A DNA stretch of 64,000 bases from JBMOPD01 sp049323615 (GCA_049323615.1 JBMOPD010000079.1:62001-126000); one strand, 5' to 3'; shown: positions 17,549 through 26,949, counted from the stretch's first letter. A program made the numbers and translations. Notes: generated by a model not told the origin, from the letters alone.

Positions 17549-18895
17549 TCAGGAAATCGAGCGGCGCAGGTACCTGCCCCGGCTGTGGCCCACCACCTGG
17601 CCGTCCTTTACCACCAGCCGGCCCGACTTGATGGTCATTACCGGCCAGCCTTTTAATTCCTCGCCGTCGTACAAGGAGAAATCGGCGGCGGACCCCAGGT
17701 TGCTGTGATCTACTTTAACTGCCTTGTCCAGGTCAACCACCACCAGGTCGGCGTCGCTGCCCGGGGCGATTACTCCTTTTTGCGGGTAGAGGCCGAAGAT
17801 CTCCGCCGGCTTTTTGCTCATCAGCTCGGCCACTTTAAGCAGGCCCACACCCCTCCCGTGCACTCCGTGGTGCAAAACCACCGGCAGGTGGGTGCCCATG
17901 GCCGGGTAGCCGGGCATGGCGCCCCACATTCCTTTCTCCACCTGTTTTACCGCCAGGGTCTGGGTGACATTGTCGGTGCCGATGGTGTCCACCACGTTGT
18001 CTTTTACCCCCTCCCACAGTGCTTCCACGCTGGCCTCTTCCCTGAAGGGCGGCACCATTTTGGCCAGCAGCCCCTTGGGGCTGAACTTGGTGACCGAAAG
18101 GTAGGGCGAGGTGGTTTCCACAAATATCTTGGGGTTGGCCGGCTTTATCCGGGCCAGGGCGCGGACGCTCCCGGCGGCCGATATGTGCACGAAATACAGG
18201 CGGTTTCCGGCCAGTCCGGCCAGGTACGAAGCCCGGCGGACCGCCTCTTCTTCGGAATAATTGGGCTGGGTGTCCGACCAGTCGGCCAGGGTCCCGCCGG
18301 CCAGCCTGCTCTGCAGCTCGGATCTGGCCGTGGCGTTGATTTGCGCATTTTCCGCATGGACGCAGATAACCACACCGTCGCCTATTTTGGCGGCTGTTTC
18401 AAAGGTCCTCAACAAGAAGCCATCATCTACGTCGGGGATCAGGCCCGGGATGCCCGACATGTACAGCTTGAAGGAAGTGATGCCGTATTCTTCAATTAAG
18501 CGGGGAATTTCCTCTTTCTGCTCCGGGGTCATGATGCCCAGGTGGAAGAAGATGTCGGTCTTTACTTTCCCTTCGGTCATCGTTATGGTATCCGCAAATG
18601 CCGGATAATAGGGATTGGGGCCGCCCATAAAACACCCCACCGTGGTTACGCCGCCCATAAGGCCGGAGCGGGTTTCGGTGTCCATCTCCGCAGCCAGATC
18701 TCCAAAAATCCCGAGGTGGATGTGGGGGTCGATGATTCCCGGTAGTATGTATTTGCCGGCGGCGACAATTTCTTCCCGGCCCTCAAGGCCGCTGCCCAGG
18801 GCGCTTATCTTGTCGCCCTCGATGGCTATGTCGGTTTCAATGATACCGGTGCCCGGTATTACCACCCTGCCTTCTTTGATTACCAGGTCTGTCAT
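17549..18895 (-). CDS. Dihydropyrimidinase/hydantoinase-like cyclic amidohydrolase
   Basis: Metal-dependent hydrolase of cyclic amides (448 aa), amidohydrolase superfamily. Visible ligands are the HxH pair in DPHIHLG, the carboxylated Lys candidate in SFKLYMSG, His in VICVHAEN, His in YFVHISAAG and Asp in IGTDN. The usual hydantoinase GTDH has Asn after the Asp here. The overall pattern is closer to D-hydantoinase and allantoinase than to pyrimidine-pathway dihydroorotase. A sigma-54-type promoter lies 109 nt upstream and a sigma-54 activator gene precedes it on the same strand, so catabolic, inducible use is likely. Substrate unknown. Confidence 0.82.
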   Translation of the reverse strand: MTDLVIKEGRVVIPGTGIIETDIAIEGDKISALGSGLEGREEIVAAGKYILPGIIDPHIHLGIFGDLAAEMDTETRSGLMGGVTTVGCFMGGPNPYYPAFADTITMTEGKVKTDIFFHLGIMTPEQKEEIPRLIEEYGITSFKLYMSGIPGLIPDVDDGFLLRTFETAAKIGDGVVICVHAENAQINATARSELQSRLAGGTLADWSDTQPNYSEEEAVRRASYLAGLAGNRLYFVHISAAGSVRALARIKPANPKIFVETTSPYLSVTKFSPKGLLAKMVPPFREEASVEALWEGVKDNVVDTIGTDNVTQTLAVKQVEKGMWGAMPGYPAMGTHLPVVLHHGVHGRGVGLLKVAELMSKKPAEIFGLYPQKGVIAPGSDADLVVVDLDKAVKVDHSNLGSAADFSLYDGEELKGWPVMTIKSGRLVVKDGQVVGHSRGRYLRRSIS

Positions 18896-19232
18896 TGGCC
18901 GTTTGCAACCTCCTTTTTACTGGTTTTAAAAATAAACTGGACCTGCAGCCGCTGAAATTTCACCCCCAGGTTTGGGTTTTCGCATCGGGATGTGTACAGC
19001 GTATGCAAGTCCTGTTCCGGGAAGAAGAAGGAAAAAACTTAATCCAGTGAAAGGCTGAAATCCTGATTTGACCAGTCCCTTTTCAGGGACTAACGGAAAT
19101 AGCGGCACCGGAATAGGAATCTAATGCCGGTGGCCGGTACAAAACCTTACCACTGGAGAGGTTCTATGAACCGTATATACCCCCTTTCCCGCCGGCACGG
19201 CGGTACTTTGTTGTACCGCCGCCGGGCGCAGT
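18896..19232. other. Intergenic region between the sigma-54 activator and the amidohydrolase
   Basis: Besides the -24/-12 promoter it holds two hairpins: 19074-19091 (7-bp stem AGTCCCT/AGGGACT, 4-nt loop) and 19198-19221 (9-bp stem CGGCGGTAC/GTACCGCCG, 6-nt loop). The second lies just after the activator stop and may end its transcript. The first could be an activator-binding site. No gene is seen. Confidence 0.45.
19004..19020 (-). promoter_or_regulatory. Candidate sigma-54 promoter of the amidohydrolase gene
   Basis: Read on the - strand, CCGGAACAGGACTTGCA keeps the GG-N10-GC spacing and an exact TTGCA -12 element; the -24 element deviates at one position. It lies 109 nt before the amidohydrolase start. 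Confidence 0.55.
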
Positions 19233-20942
19233 TTACAGCTTGTATTTTTGCGCTTTGCGAATCACCGTGGGGTGAGAAACGCCGAGGATTTTGGCCGCCT
19301 TTCTGGTGCTTCCGAACAGCTGCAGGGCTTTGGCGATAAGCTTTCTTTCCAGTATTTCGGAAGCCGCCCGGAGGGGAATGGGATTGGCCAATTCTATGTT
19401 TAACCCCGAGGTATCGGCCCGGTCGCTGTTGAACGGCAGGTGATGCAGGCCGATTATTTCCTCGTCGTTTATTATCACCAGCCTCTCGATTACGTTTTCC
19501 ATTTCACGCACGTTGCCGGGCCAGTGGTAGAGTTCAAAGGCCAGCAGCACTTCGGGCTCAAAGCGCTTGTTTGTTTTGTACTTGGCGTTAAATTTCTCCA
19601 AAAAATGAATGGCCAGGGGAATGATGTCGTCGGTGCGCCGTCTTAAAGGCGGTATGTGGATCGGGACCACATTGAGGCGGTAAAACAAATCTGCGCGGAA
19701 GAGGCCGCTCTGGACCATTCCTTCAAGGTTCCTGTTGGTTGCGAAGATAATACGTACATCAAGTCTAATCGGGTTTGTGCCGCCTATCCGGAAAATTTCG
19801 CGGTCCTGAATGGCCCGCAACAGCTTGACCTGGAGGTTTAAAGGCAGTTCGCCGATCTCGTCCAGCAACAGGGTGCCTCCGTGGCTGAGCTCAAAGTATC
19901 CCATTTTACCCCCGCTCCTGGCCCCGGTAAAGGCGCCCCCTTCGTAGCCGAAAAGCTCTGATTCCAGAAGGTTTTCCGGTATGGCGCCGCAGTTTATCTG
20001 TAAAAAGGGTTTTTGGGCGCGGGGGCTGGCCTTGTGAATGATTTTTACGATAATTTCCTTGCCGACGCCTGATTCCCCGGTGACCAGGACGTTTGAATCC
20101 ACCTTGGCCACTTTCAGGGCCAGTTCATATATTTTCTTCATGGCCAGACTTCTATATACCAGTTCTTCATGGCACAATTGTTTGGCTCTTAGTTCTTTTA
20201 ATTCCAAATTTTCCCTGCTTTGTACGTACTTCTCGTCCAGTTCTTTTAAAATATTCAACTCGTTGATGTCCCGGATATTGCAGACCACCCGGTATACATT
20301 GCCTTTTTTATCAAATACCGGGCTGCCCGTGATCAGAACTTCCTTGCCGGTTTTGATGCGCTGCACAATGGTGACCGGTTTTTTTTGTTCCAGTACCATC
20401 AGGGATACTGCTCTGGATACCGATCCCTCTTCTTCCAGCTCGCGCACATTTCGCCCCACGTTGTTGTCTTTTGGGGGGAGGCCGGTAATGCGCTCGTAGC
20501 TTTTGTTTACCCTTAACAGAGTGCCGCCTCCGTCGATAATGCCTATACCGTCATAAAATGATTCCATTATGTCTTCAAGTTCTTTATTTTTGTTTTTAAG
20601 GCAGTTATTCTCCGATATCAGCGAATCCAACTCAGATATATTATGAAAAATACCCACCGCGCCATCTAAAACGCCCCCCTTAAATACAGGGAGAATTTTA
20701 AGCGTTACCGTAATATTATTGATCTTCCTTTTCTTTTGGCATCTGGGCCGGCCGGTCTGCAAAACTTCCATCATATCCAGGCCGATTTCGGGGAGCTTTA
20801 TGTTTGCTTTGTGGTTTAGTACCTTTTTGGACTGCTTCCCGGTGATGTGTTCGGCCTGTTTGTTAAAAAAAATTATGTTGGCATCGGCATTGATAATAAT
20901 AACTGCCTCGTTCAGCTCATTTAAGATATCAAGCTCAATCAT
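19233..20942 (-). CDS. Sigma-54-dependent activator with two PAS domains
   Basis: Enhancer-binding protein of about 569 aa. The first PAS domain lies near residues 1-110 and the second near 125-230. The AAA+ domain has GESGVGKE, GAFTGA and LDEIGELPL, and the C-terminal helix-turn-helix ends SHPTVIRKAQKYKL, closely resembling the protein at 8730-10130. GGAGGGAAGGG six nt before the ATG at 20942 supports this start; a longer frame reaches 20978. It reads toward the amidohydrolase gene and is the likely regulator of that promoter. Confidence 0.93.
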   Translation of the reverse strand: MIELDILNELNEAVIIINADANIIFFNKQAEHITGKQSKKVLNHKANIKLPEIGLDMMEVLQTGRPRCQKKRKINNITVTLKILPVFKGGVLDGAVGIFHNISELDSLISENNCLKNKNKELEDIMESFYDGIGIIDGGGTLLRVNKSYERITGLPPKDNNVGRNVRELEEEGSVSRAVSLMVLEQKKPVTIVQRIKTGKEVLITGSPVFDKKGNVYRVVCNIRDINELNILKELDEKYVQSRENLELKELRAKQLCHEELVYRSLAMKKIYELALKVAKVDSNVLVTGESGVGKEIIVKIIHKASPRAQKPFLQINCGAIPENLLESELFGYEGGAFTGARSGGKMGYFELSHGGTLLLDEIGELPLNLQVKLLRAIQDREIFRIGGTNPIRLDVRIIFATNRNLEGMVQSGLFRADLFYRLNVVPIHIPPLRRRTDDIIPLAIHFLEKFNAKYKTNKRFEPEVLLAFELYHWPGNVREMENVIERLVIINDEEIIGLHHLPFNSDRADTSGLNIELANPIPLRAASEILERKLIAKALQLFGSTRKAAKILGVSHPTVIRKAQKYKL

Positions 20943-21415
20943 ACCCTTCCCTCCCCGGCGGGCTTTACAACAGCTCACGGGTAATAGCTTTCAGAACACA
21001 TGGCGGAAATGTCGTATTAGTTAAAATATTCTGACACAGGAACTGATTAATTTCATCGGTAAGGCCATATATATTTCTACAACAGGAAGGAGATTCCCTC
21101 TTTGGGGGAGCCGGTTGAAAACTTTTTACCGGTTGTTGGTTTGGATCAATTGCGGATGGAAGCGGTACATTTTTAAACCACCACCGATCCTGATTAATTA
21201 AATCAAAAATAATCAAAAACCGTTAGTCGTTTGAGAGAAACCGCTCGGGTCAAAATTTCGGCTTTTTAATACCACTTTCAGCCGGCTGCTTTTTCATTGG
21301 AACTGAGTTTGCTGGTGGTTTTATTAAAGCGTAATGGACCTCACTGGTCAAGATAAAATAGCAATTTTATAAGGAGAATTTAAGATTGTGACTGTCTTTA
21401 CGGGAGGTGTGCCTG
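20943..21415. other. AT-rich intergenic region
   Basis: About 470 bp between the divergent sigma-54 activator and the oxidoreductase operon. No coding frame, riboswitch or clear terminator is visible. A GG-N10-GC pair at 21317-21330 is too weak to call a promoter. GGAGA at 21373 is followed by no plausible start before the GGGAGG used by the first oxidoreductase gene. Confidence 0.4.
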
Positions 21416-21958
21416 TTGCTGCAGTTTAAGATTCAGGGGCGGGGCGGACAGGGAGTCCTGAAGGCCGCCGAGATCCTGGCGGAAGCCTTTTTCCGGGAAG
21501 GAAAATATATACAGGCCTACGCCACTTACGGGGGAGCCAGACGTGGCACCCCCGTAAGTTCTTTCGTCAGGGTGGACGATAAGCCCATCCGCCTGCGCTG
21601 TGACATTGAAAACCCCGATGTGATTGTCTGCTTTGATCCCAGCCTGCTGACCGACACCTTGTTAAAAGGGGCCGCCGAAGGAACTTCAGTCCTGATTAAC
21701 TCCGCCAATTCACCGGCCCATTATGCCGCCCTGGGAAATTTCAAGGTGGTTACCGTTGACGCCATTGCCATAGCCTATGCCAATGAGCTGGGGCGGATTG
21801 TTAACACCATCCTGGTGGGCGCCTTTGCCGGTTTACTGAAAAGTCCCGGGAGCGATATTTTGGTCCGGGTGATCAGGGAAAAAAGCCCGGCTATGGTCGA
21901 GCAAAATGTTAAGGCTTTTCTGGCAGGGTTTCGTTCAGTGACGGGAGGGATGAATTAA
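21416..21958 (+). CDS. 2-oxoacid:ferredoxin oxidoreductase, gamma subunit
   Basis: Gamma domain of a pyruvate/2-oxoacid:ferredoxin oxidoreductase. It begins with the family motif GRGGQGVLKAAEILAEA and has the YGGARRGTPV segment, about 180 aa in all. GGGAGG lies 8 nt before a TTG at 21416; a GTG at 21407 overlaps that ribosome site and is less likely. It is the first of four genes (gamma, GltD-ferredoxin fusion, alpha, beta) with almost no gaps, the split-subunit arrangement of archaeal and clostridial enzymes. Confidence 0.9.
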   Translation: MLQFKIQGRGGQGVLKAAEILAEAFFREGKYIQAYATYGGARRGTPVSSFVRVDDKPIRLRCDIENPDVIVCFDPSLLTDTLLKGAAEGTSVLINSANSPAHYAALGNFKVVTVDAIAIAYANELGRIVNTILVGAFAGLLKSPGSDILVRVIREKSPAMVEQNVKAFLAGFRSVTGGMN

Positions 21959-23626
21959 ATGGCTGCGGTAACAAAGGAAATGCCGCCTGTTTGGACTACC
22001 GGGTGGACGGATGTACTCAACACCGGCACCTGGCGCAGCGCCACCCCGCTGCACCAGGAGCGGCCTTCCCCCTGCCGGGTGGCCTGCCCCGCCGGCGGCA
22101 ACATACCGGTTTGGCTTCAGCAGGTGAGGGAGGGGCGGCACCATCTGGCCTGGTTAACCCTGGTGGCGGAAAACCCTTTCCCGGCCGTTACCGGCCGGGT
22201 TTGCCGCCATCCGTGCGAGGATTCCTGCAACCGGGGAGAATACGACGGGGCGGTAGCGATTAATGCCCTGGAACAATATATCGGCGACCTGGCCCTGGAG
22301 GAGGGCTGGCCCTTACCGGAACCGGCCGCCCGCAGGGACATAAAGGTGGCGGTCATCGGCGGGGGGCCGGCGGGTTTATCCTGCGCCTACCAACTCCGCC
22401 TGCGCGGGTACGGAGTAACCGTTTTTGAGGCCCAGCCGGAACCGGGAGGGGTCATGCGCTACGGCATTCCCGGCTACCGCCTGCCGAAGGAAATAGTGGA
22501 CAGGGAAATACAGCGCCTGCTGGCCACGGATATCGAGGTGCGGACCGGCGCCGCCGTCCGGGGAGAAGATCTGGCCGCACTGGAAAGGGATTTTGCCGCC
22601 CTGTGCCTGGCCACCGGGGCCCCGCGGGCCAAAACGCTGCCCCAGTTTGGCGGCCTTGACGGCAGGGTACTCAACGGCCTGGAATTTTTGTTAAACGTGA
22701 ACCGGAACAACATCCCCCCCTTAGGCCGGCAGGTGGCGGTCATCGGTGGGGGGAGCGTGGCCATGGACGTGGCCAGGACGGCCCGCCGCCTGGGCAGACA
22801 GGTCAAGGTGCTGGCCCTGGAAGACAGGTCTTCACTGCCGGCCCAGCCCCGGGAGGTACAGGAGGCCCTGGAGGAGGGTGTGGTAATCCGGGACGGGGTG
22901 ATGGTCAGGGAGGCGGCCGCTGACGGTGACGGGATTAACCTGGCCTGCGCCAGGGTGGTTCTGGACCCTGCGGCCCCCCCAGGAGCATTGAGACCCATTG
23001 TGTTGCCCGGAACAGATTTTCAAATTCCCGCCGACACGGTAATCCTGGCCGTCGGGCAGGATCCCGACCTGGGCGGCTTTCCGGACAGCCTGGGGGTGCA
23101 AAATCAAGTACTGGAGGTTGACGCCGGCCAGGCCACCGGCCGGGCGGGAGTTTTTGCCTGCGGCGATGTGGCTGCTTCCCGCCGCTACATGGCGGAGGCC
23201 ATCGGCAGCGGAAAGCGGGCCGCCCTGGGTATAGAGGCTTTTCTGGAAGGCCGGCGGGCGGACGGCGGCGCCGGAATGTCAGCGCCTGACAGTGTTTCTT
23301 TCAAGGAAATAAATACTTTTTATTTTCCCATTGTACCAAGGACGGAAAGGAAAACCGCCGCCCCCGATCTCAGGCTGCAGGATTTCCGGGAGGTAAGGCT
23401 GGCTTTGCCCGGAGAGGAAGCGCGGATACAGGTGGAGCGCTGCTTCAGCTGCGGGCATTGCCTCAAGTGCGATAACTGTTATTATTTTTGTCCGGACTTG
23501 GCCGTGATCAAGGACCCCTCCCCGGAAAACGGCTACCATGTCCAGGACCAGTACTGCAAGGGCTGCGGGCTGTGCGTGGAGGAATGCCCCCGGGGGGCGA
23601 TACTGCTGAAAGAGGTGAAACGATGA
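21959..23626 (+). CDS. GltD/NfnB-like FAD oxidoreductase fused to a two-cluster ferredoxin (delta) domain
   Basis: An N-terminal Fe-S segment (CxxxC near residues 40-90, then CRHPCEDSC) is followed by FAD and NAD(P) Rossmann motifs (IGGGPAGLSCA near 130; IGGGSVAMD near 260). A C-terminal 2x[4Fe-4S] ferredoxin unit (CFSCGHCLKCDNCYYFCP; CKGCGLCVEECP) ends it. The ferredoxin part takes the place of the usual small delta subunit. The remainder resembles glutamate synthase beta and NfnB, so the complex may exchange electrons with NAD(P)H as well as ferredoxin. It begins directly after the gamma stop and overlaps the alpha start by 4 bp. Fusion length 555 aa. Confidence 0.9.
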   Translation: MAAVTKEMPPVWTTGWTDVLNTGTWRSATPLHQERPSPCRVACPAGGNIPVWLQQVREGRHHLAWLTLVAENPFPAVTGRVCRHPCEDSCNRGEYDGAVAINALEQYIGDLALEEGWPLPEPAARRDIKVAVIGGGPAGLSCAYQLRLRGYGVTVFEAQPEPGGVMRYGIPGYRLPKEIVDREIQRLLATDIEVRTGAAVRGEDLAALERDFAALCLATGAPRAKTLPQFGGLDGRVLNGLEFLLNVNRNNIPPLGRQVAVIGGGSVAMDVARTARRLGRQVKVLALEDRSSLPAQPREVQEALEEGVVIRDGVMVREAAADGDGINLACARVVLDPAAPPGALRPIVLPGTDFQIPADTVILAVGQDPDLGGFPDSLGVQNQVLEVDAGQATGRAGVFACGDVAASRRYMAEAIGSGKRAALGIEAFLEGRRADGGAGMSAPDSVSFKEINTFYFPIVPRTERKTAAPDLRLQDFREVRLALPGEEARIQVERCFSCGHCLKCDNCYYFCPDLAVIKDPSPENGYHVQDQYCKGCGLCVEECPRGAILLKEVKR

Positions 23627-24780
23627 TGAAAGGGCCTGCCCGCATGTTGTTGAACGGCAACCACGCCGCGGCCTACGGCGTCAAGCTGGCCCGGCCCCGG
23701 GTGGTCCCCGTTTATCCCATTACCCCGCAGACCCCCATCCTGGAAAAAATATCCGAGTTCCAGGCCCGGGGGGAGATGGAAGTGGATATAATGACCATGG
23801 AGTCCGAACATTCCGCCATGGCGGCCTGTATCACCGCTTCACTGGCCGGCGCGCGGGTTTTTACCGCCACCGCCTCCCAGGGGTTAATGCTGATGCACGA
23901 AATGCTTCACTATGCCTCCGGGGCCCAGGCTCCCATCGTGATGGTCAACGTGAACAGGACCATCGGCTCCCCCTGGGGCTTCTGGCCGGACCAGACCGAC
24001 AGCCTGGCCCAGAGGGACACCGGCTGGATCCAGTATTATTGTGAGAGCGGCCAGGAGTCCCTGGACACGGTATTGCAGGCCTACCGGGTGGCCGAGAAGG
24101 TGCTTCTGCCGGCCATGGTTGTCCACGAGGCCTTTTATGTTTCCCATGCCCTGGAGGTGGTGGAGGTGCCCGGCCAGGAGGTGGCCGACCGGTACCTGCC
24201 CCCCTTTAACCCGCCCCACCGCCTGGACCCGGAGATCGGCGAGTCCTGGGGCAACGTGGTGAACCAGGATATGTTCTACCGCCACCGGATGGCCCTGGGC
24301 AGGTCCATGGACGGCGCGCTGGAGGCGGCTGTAGAGGCCGATGCCCGCTGGCAAAAACTGACCGGCCGGGGATACGGGGTGATCGAGGAATACCGCTGTG
24401 CGGGGGCGGAACTGCTGATCGTTACCATGGGCTCCATGGCCGGCACCGCCCGGGAGGCGGTGGACCAGTTGCGGGAGGCCGGCATGCCGGTGGGCCTCTT
24501 AAAGGTTAAACTGTTCCGGCCCTTTCCGGTGGACATGGTGCGCCGGGCCCTGGCCGGCGTGCCCAGGGTGGTGGTTTTGGACCGCAACTTTGCGCCGGGC
24601 ACCGGCGGCTTCCTGCACCAGGAGTTAAAGGCCGCCCTCTACGGCCTGGACCGGGGGCCGGTTGTCTACGGCTATCTCACCGGGGTGGGCGGCACCAACG
24701 TTCCTCCCGCCAAAATAGCCGGCCTGGTGCGGGACGCCATGGTGGAAAAGCCTTCAGTTTTTCCGTTTTGGAAGGGGTGA
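23623..24780 (+). CDS. 2-oxoacid:ferredoxin oxidoreductase, alpha subunit
   Basis: Thiamine-diphosphate pyrimidine-binding and CoA-side subunit (about 385 aa). It has YPITPQTPILE, the MESEHSAMAA motif with the catalytic Glu, and the FTATASQGLMLMHE segment typical of PorA. The ATG at 23623 overlaps the previous stop by 4 bp; a longer frame upstream lies inside the ferredoxin coding region and is a shadow. Together with beta it oxidises a 2-oxoacid, probably pyruvate, to the acyl-CoA and CO2. Confidence 0.93.
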   Translation: MMKGPARMLLNGNHAAAYGVKLARPRVVPVYPITPQTPILEKISEFQARGEMEVDIMTMESEHSAMAACITASLAGARVFTATASQGLMLMHEMLHYASGAQAPIVMVNVNRTIGSPWGFWPDQTDSLAQRDTGWIQYYCESGQESLDTVLQAYRVAEKVLLPAMVVHEAFYVSHALEVVEVPGQEVADRYLPPFNPPHRLDPEIGESWGNVVNQDMFYRHRMALGRSMDGALEAAVEADARWQKLTGRGYGVIEEYRCAGAELLIVTMGSMAGTAREAVDQLREAGMPVGLLKVKLFRPFPVDMVRRALAGVPRVVVLDRNFAPGTGGFLHQELKAALYGLDRGPVVYGYLTGVGGTNVPPAKIAGLVRDAMVEKPSVFPFWKG

Positions 24781-24785
24781 TTGAT

Positions 24786-25652
24786 ATGGCGTACCAGATC
24801 AGTGAGGAAAGAATATTCTGTTCCGGACATCATGCCTGCCCCGGCTGCAACGCCGCCCTGGCTATCCGGCACATAGTCAATACGCTGGGGAAGGACACCG
24901 TCGCCGTGGTTCCTCCTTCCTGCATCGCCATTATTTCCGGCCCCCAGCCCCTGAGCTCAATGCGCATACCGGTTTACCAGACCACCCTGGAGGCCAGCGC
25001 CGCTTCGGCGGCCGGCATAAAGAGGGCCTTGAAGGCCCAGGGGAAGGACCATGTCAACGTGGTGGCCATTGCCGGCGACGGGGGAACCTGCGACATAGGG
25101 TTCCAGTCCCTTTCCTCGGCCGCCGAGCGCAACGAGGACATCATTTATATTTGCCTGGACAACGAGGGTTACATGAATACCGGGGCCCAGAAAAGCTCCT
25201 CCACGCCCTACCTGGCCTATACCACCTCCACCCCCGGCGGCAAGCCCACGGCCAAAAAGAACATCGCCGAAATAATGGCGGCCCACCGCATACCCTATGT
25301 GGCCACCGCCACCACCGGCTACCTGGACGATCTGATCCGGAAGGTGAAGCGGGCCAAGGAGTTGAAGGGCACCCGCTTTATTGTGATGCTAATCCCCTGC
25401 CTGGACGGCTGGGGTGTGGCCGACCACGAAGGGGTGAAAATATCCCGCCTGGCGGTGCAGACCGGGTTCTTTCCATTATATGAGGTGGAGGACGGCAGAA
25501 AGTACACCCTTAACCACGGCCCCCGGGGAATTCCGGTGGAAGCCTATTTAACCCGCCAGAAGCGTTACAGGCACCTGACCGGGGATCAGATCGACGAGAT
25601 TCAGAGGCTGGTGGATTCGGACTGGGAACGCCTTAAGGCAAAATTTGATTGA
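24786..25652 (+). CDS. 2-oxoacid:ferredoxin oxidoreductase, beta subunit
   Basis: Thiamine-diphosphate-binding subunit with the CPGC motif near the N-terminus and the GDGGTCDIGFQSLSSAAERN segment that binds the diphosphate and Mg. The NEGYMNTGAQKS..TP loop is typical of PorB. One proximal cluster is expected from CxxC near the start and later Cys residues. ATG 24786 follows AAGGGGTG; the frame from 24768 would start inside alpha. Length 288 aa is normal. Last gene of the four-gene unit. Confidence 0.93.
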   Translation: MAYQISEERIFCSGHHACPGCNAALAIRHIVNTLGKDTVAVVPPSCIAIISGPQPLSSMRIPVYQTTLEASAASAAGIKRALKAQGKDHVNVVAIAGDGGTCDIGFQSLSSAAERNEDIIYICLDNEGYMNTGAQKSSSTPYLAYTTSTPGGKPTAKKNIAEIMAAHRIPYVATATTGYLDDLIRKVKRAKELKGTRFIVMLIPCLDGWGVADHEGVKISRLAVQTGFFPLYEVEDGRKYTLNHGPRGIPVEAYLTRQKRYRHLTGDQIDEIQRLVDSDWERLKAKFD

Positions 25653-25755
25653 AGCTGTTGGCTGTATGCTGTAAGCTATCGGTTTGTAATAAATTCTTGA
25701 TCTGTCGGCTGACAGCTGATAGCAATTCACATAGGGGGGAAGTTATTTGATAATA

Positions 25756-26895
25756 TTAAGTGATGCCCAACAGCGACTTGCCGATATTTAACTTCAATAT
25801 CTCAGAGGTCATGAAGTGAAGTTTTAACCCTCTGGCGTCACGATAATACCTCTCTACAGGCATCTCTTTGGTGTAACCGTGTCCGCCGTGAACTTGCAAC
25901 GCCATGTCTGTTACCCGCAGGGACTCCTCCACGGCAAAAAGCTTTGCCTGATAAGCCGCGAGAGGGGTTCTTTTTTTAAGGGAAAGATTTAATATCCCCC
26001 TCATTGCCTCTACGGTGGTACCCATTTCGGCTATCAATAATTGGATCGGCGGCTGGAATGCAATAGACTGTTCACCGATTATTCTGTTTAAGGCGTGCCT
26101 TATCGATGCCTCCAATGCAGCCCGCGCCAGGCCAGTTGCGATAGCCGCCATGCCCATGAGCGCAAACTCTGCAACCAGACTGGCAACAGCCTTTAGACCG
26201 CCGCCCTCTTCTCCCAATAAGTTTTGACTACTTACCCGACATTCCTCGAAAAAAACCTCCGTGCTTGCCGTGCCATTAAGACCCATACGGTGGTATTGAT
26301 TGCCGGTTGACAAGCCGTCAGACTGTCTTTCTACTAAAAGCAGTGAAAATTCCCCGGATTCCTTGGAAGTGCCGGATCGAACAAGTGTGACATAATAATC
26401 GGCCACACCGCCATTGGTTACAAAGAATTTTGAACCATTTACGATATAGAAGTCTCCATCTTTTTCCGCTCTCGTCTGAATTGCCCCGGCTACCGCACCG
26501 GAGGCGGATTCATGAACTGCAAATGCGCCTATTTTCCTACCGGCTGCCATTGTAGGGAGATAGCGTTGTTTTGTTTCGTCATTTCCGAATCTGGCTATGG
26601 CTTGAGAAGCAACCGTGTGAGAAAGAACAGAAAGGGCCGTAGAGGCACAAGCCTTGGAGATTTCTTCTAGGGCCAGAATAAAAGAATATGTATCTGCGCT
26701 AGAACCCCCGAATTCCAGAGGCAGGATCATTCCCATGAAACCAGCTTTTCCCAGTACTCTGATGCCATCGTGGTTGAACAGGTATTCTTCGTCTATCTGA
26801 CCGGCGGCCGGCAGAAGAACCTCCGACGCTATCTTGCCCACTGTTTTTCGAATCATTTCCTGATCTGAAGTTAAATCATGCCACAATTCGAACAC
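25756..26895 (-). CDS. Acyl-CoA dehydrogenase-like flavoprotein
   Basis: Three-domain acyl-CoA dehydrogenase fold (about 380 aa) with FAD-site segments FFVTNGGVADYY and QVHGGHGYTKEMPVERYYRDAR. In the usual catalytic loop (iYEGTsEI), this protein reads HFMTSEI, so the common catalytic Glu is replaced. It may use another base, or have a non-dehydrogenase role. The start is uncertain: the frame runs to a TTG at 26922, and GTG 26895 or TTG 26886 match family N-termini better. Base composition is clearly more AT-rich than the flanking genes, suggesting separate origin. It lies directly downstream of the Cys-rich peptide and may share its promoter. Confidence 0.82.
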   Translation of the reverse strand: MFELWHDLTSDQEMIRKTVGKIASEVLLPAAGQIDEEYLFNHDGIRVLGKAGFMGMILPLEFGGSSADTYSFILALEEISKACASTALSVLSHTVASQAIARFGNDETKQRYLPTMAAGRKIGAFAVHESASGAVAGAIQTRAEKDGDFYIVNGSKFFVTNGGVADYYVTLVRSGTSKESGEFSLLLVERQSDGLSTGNQYHRMGLNGTASTEVFFEECRVSSQNLLGEEGGGLKAVASLVAEFALMGMAAIATGLARAALEASIRHALNRIIGEQSIAFQPPIQLLIAEMGTTVEAMRGILNLSLKKRTPLAAYQAKLFAVEESLRVTDMALQVHGGHGYTKEMPVERYYRDARGLKLHFMTSEILKLNIGKSLLGIT

Positions 26896-26949
26896 CCCTT
26901 GTTTAAGGTGGCGTACTTGCAAGGTGGGGAAAGTCTTTTTTAATTTTGT

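Noticed and set aside
17439..17708. 89-codon + frame between the molybdoenzyme and amidohydrolase genes
   Set aside because: Covers a terminator hairpin and the antisense of the amidohydrolase 3' end.
21317..21330. Possible -24/-12 promoter before the 2-oxoacid oxidoreductase operon
   Set aside because: Only the GG and GC dinucleotides match; the rest deviates.
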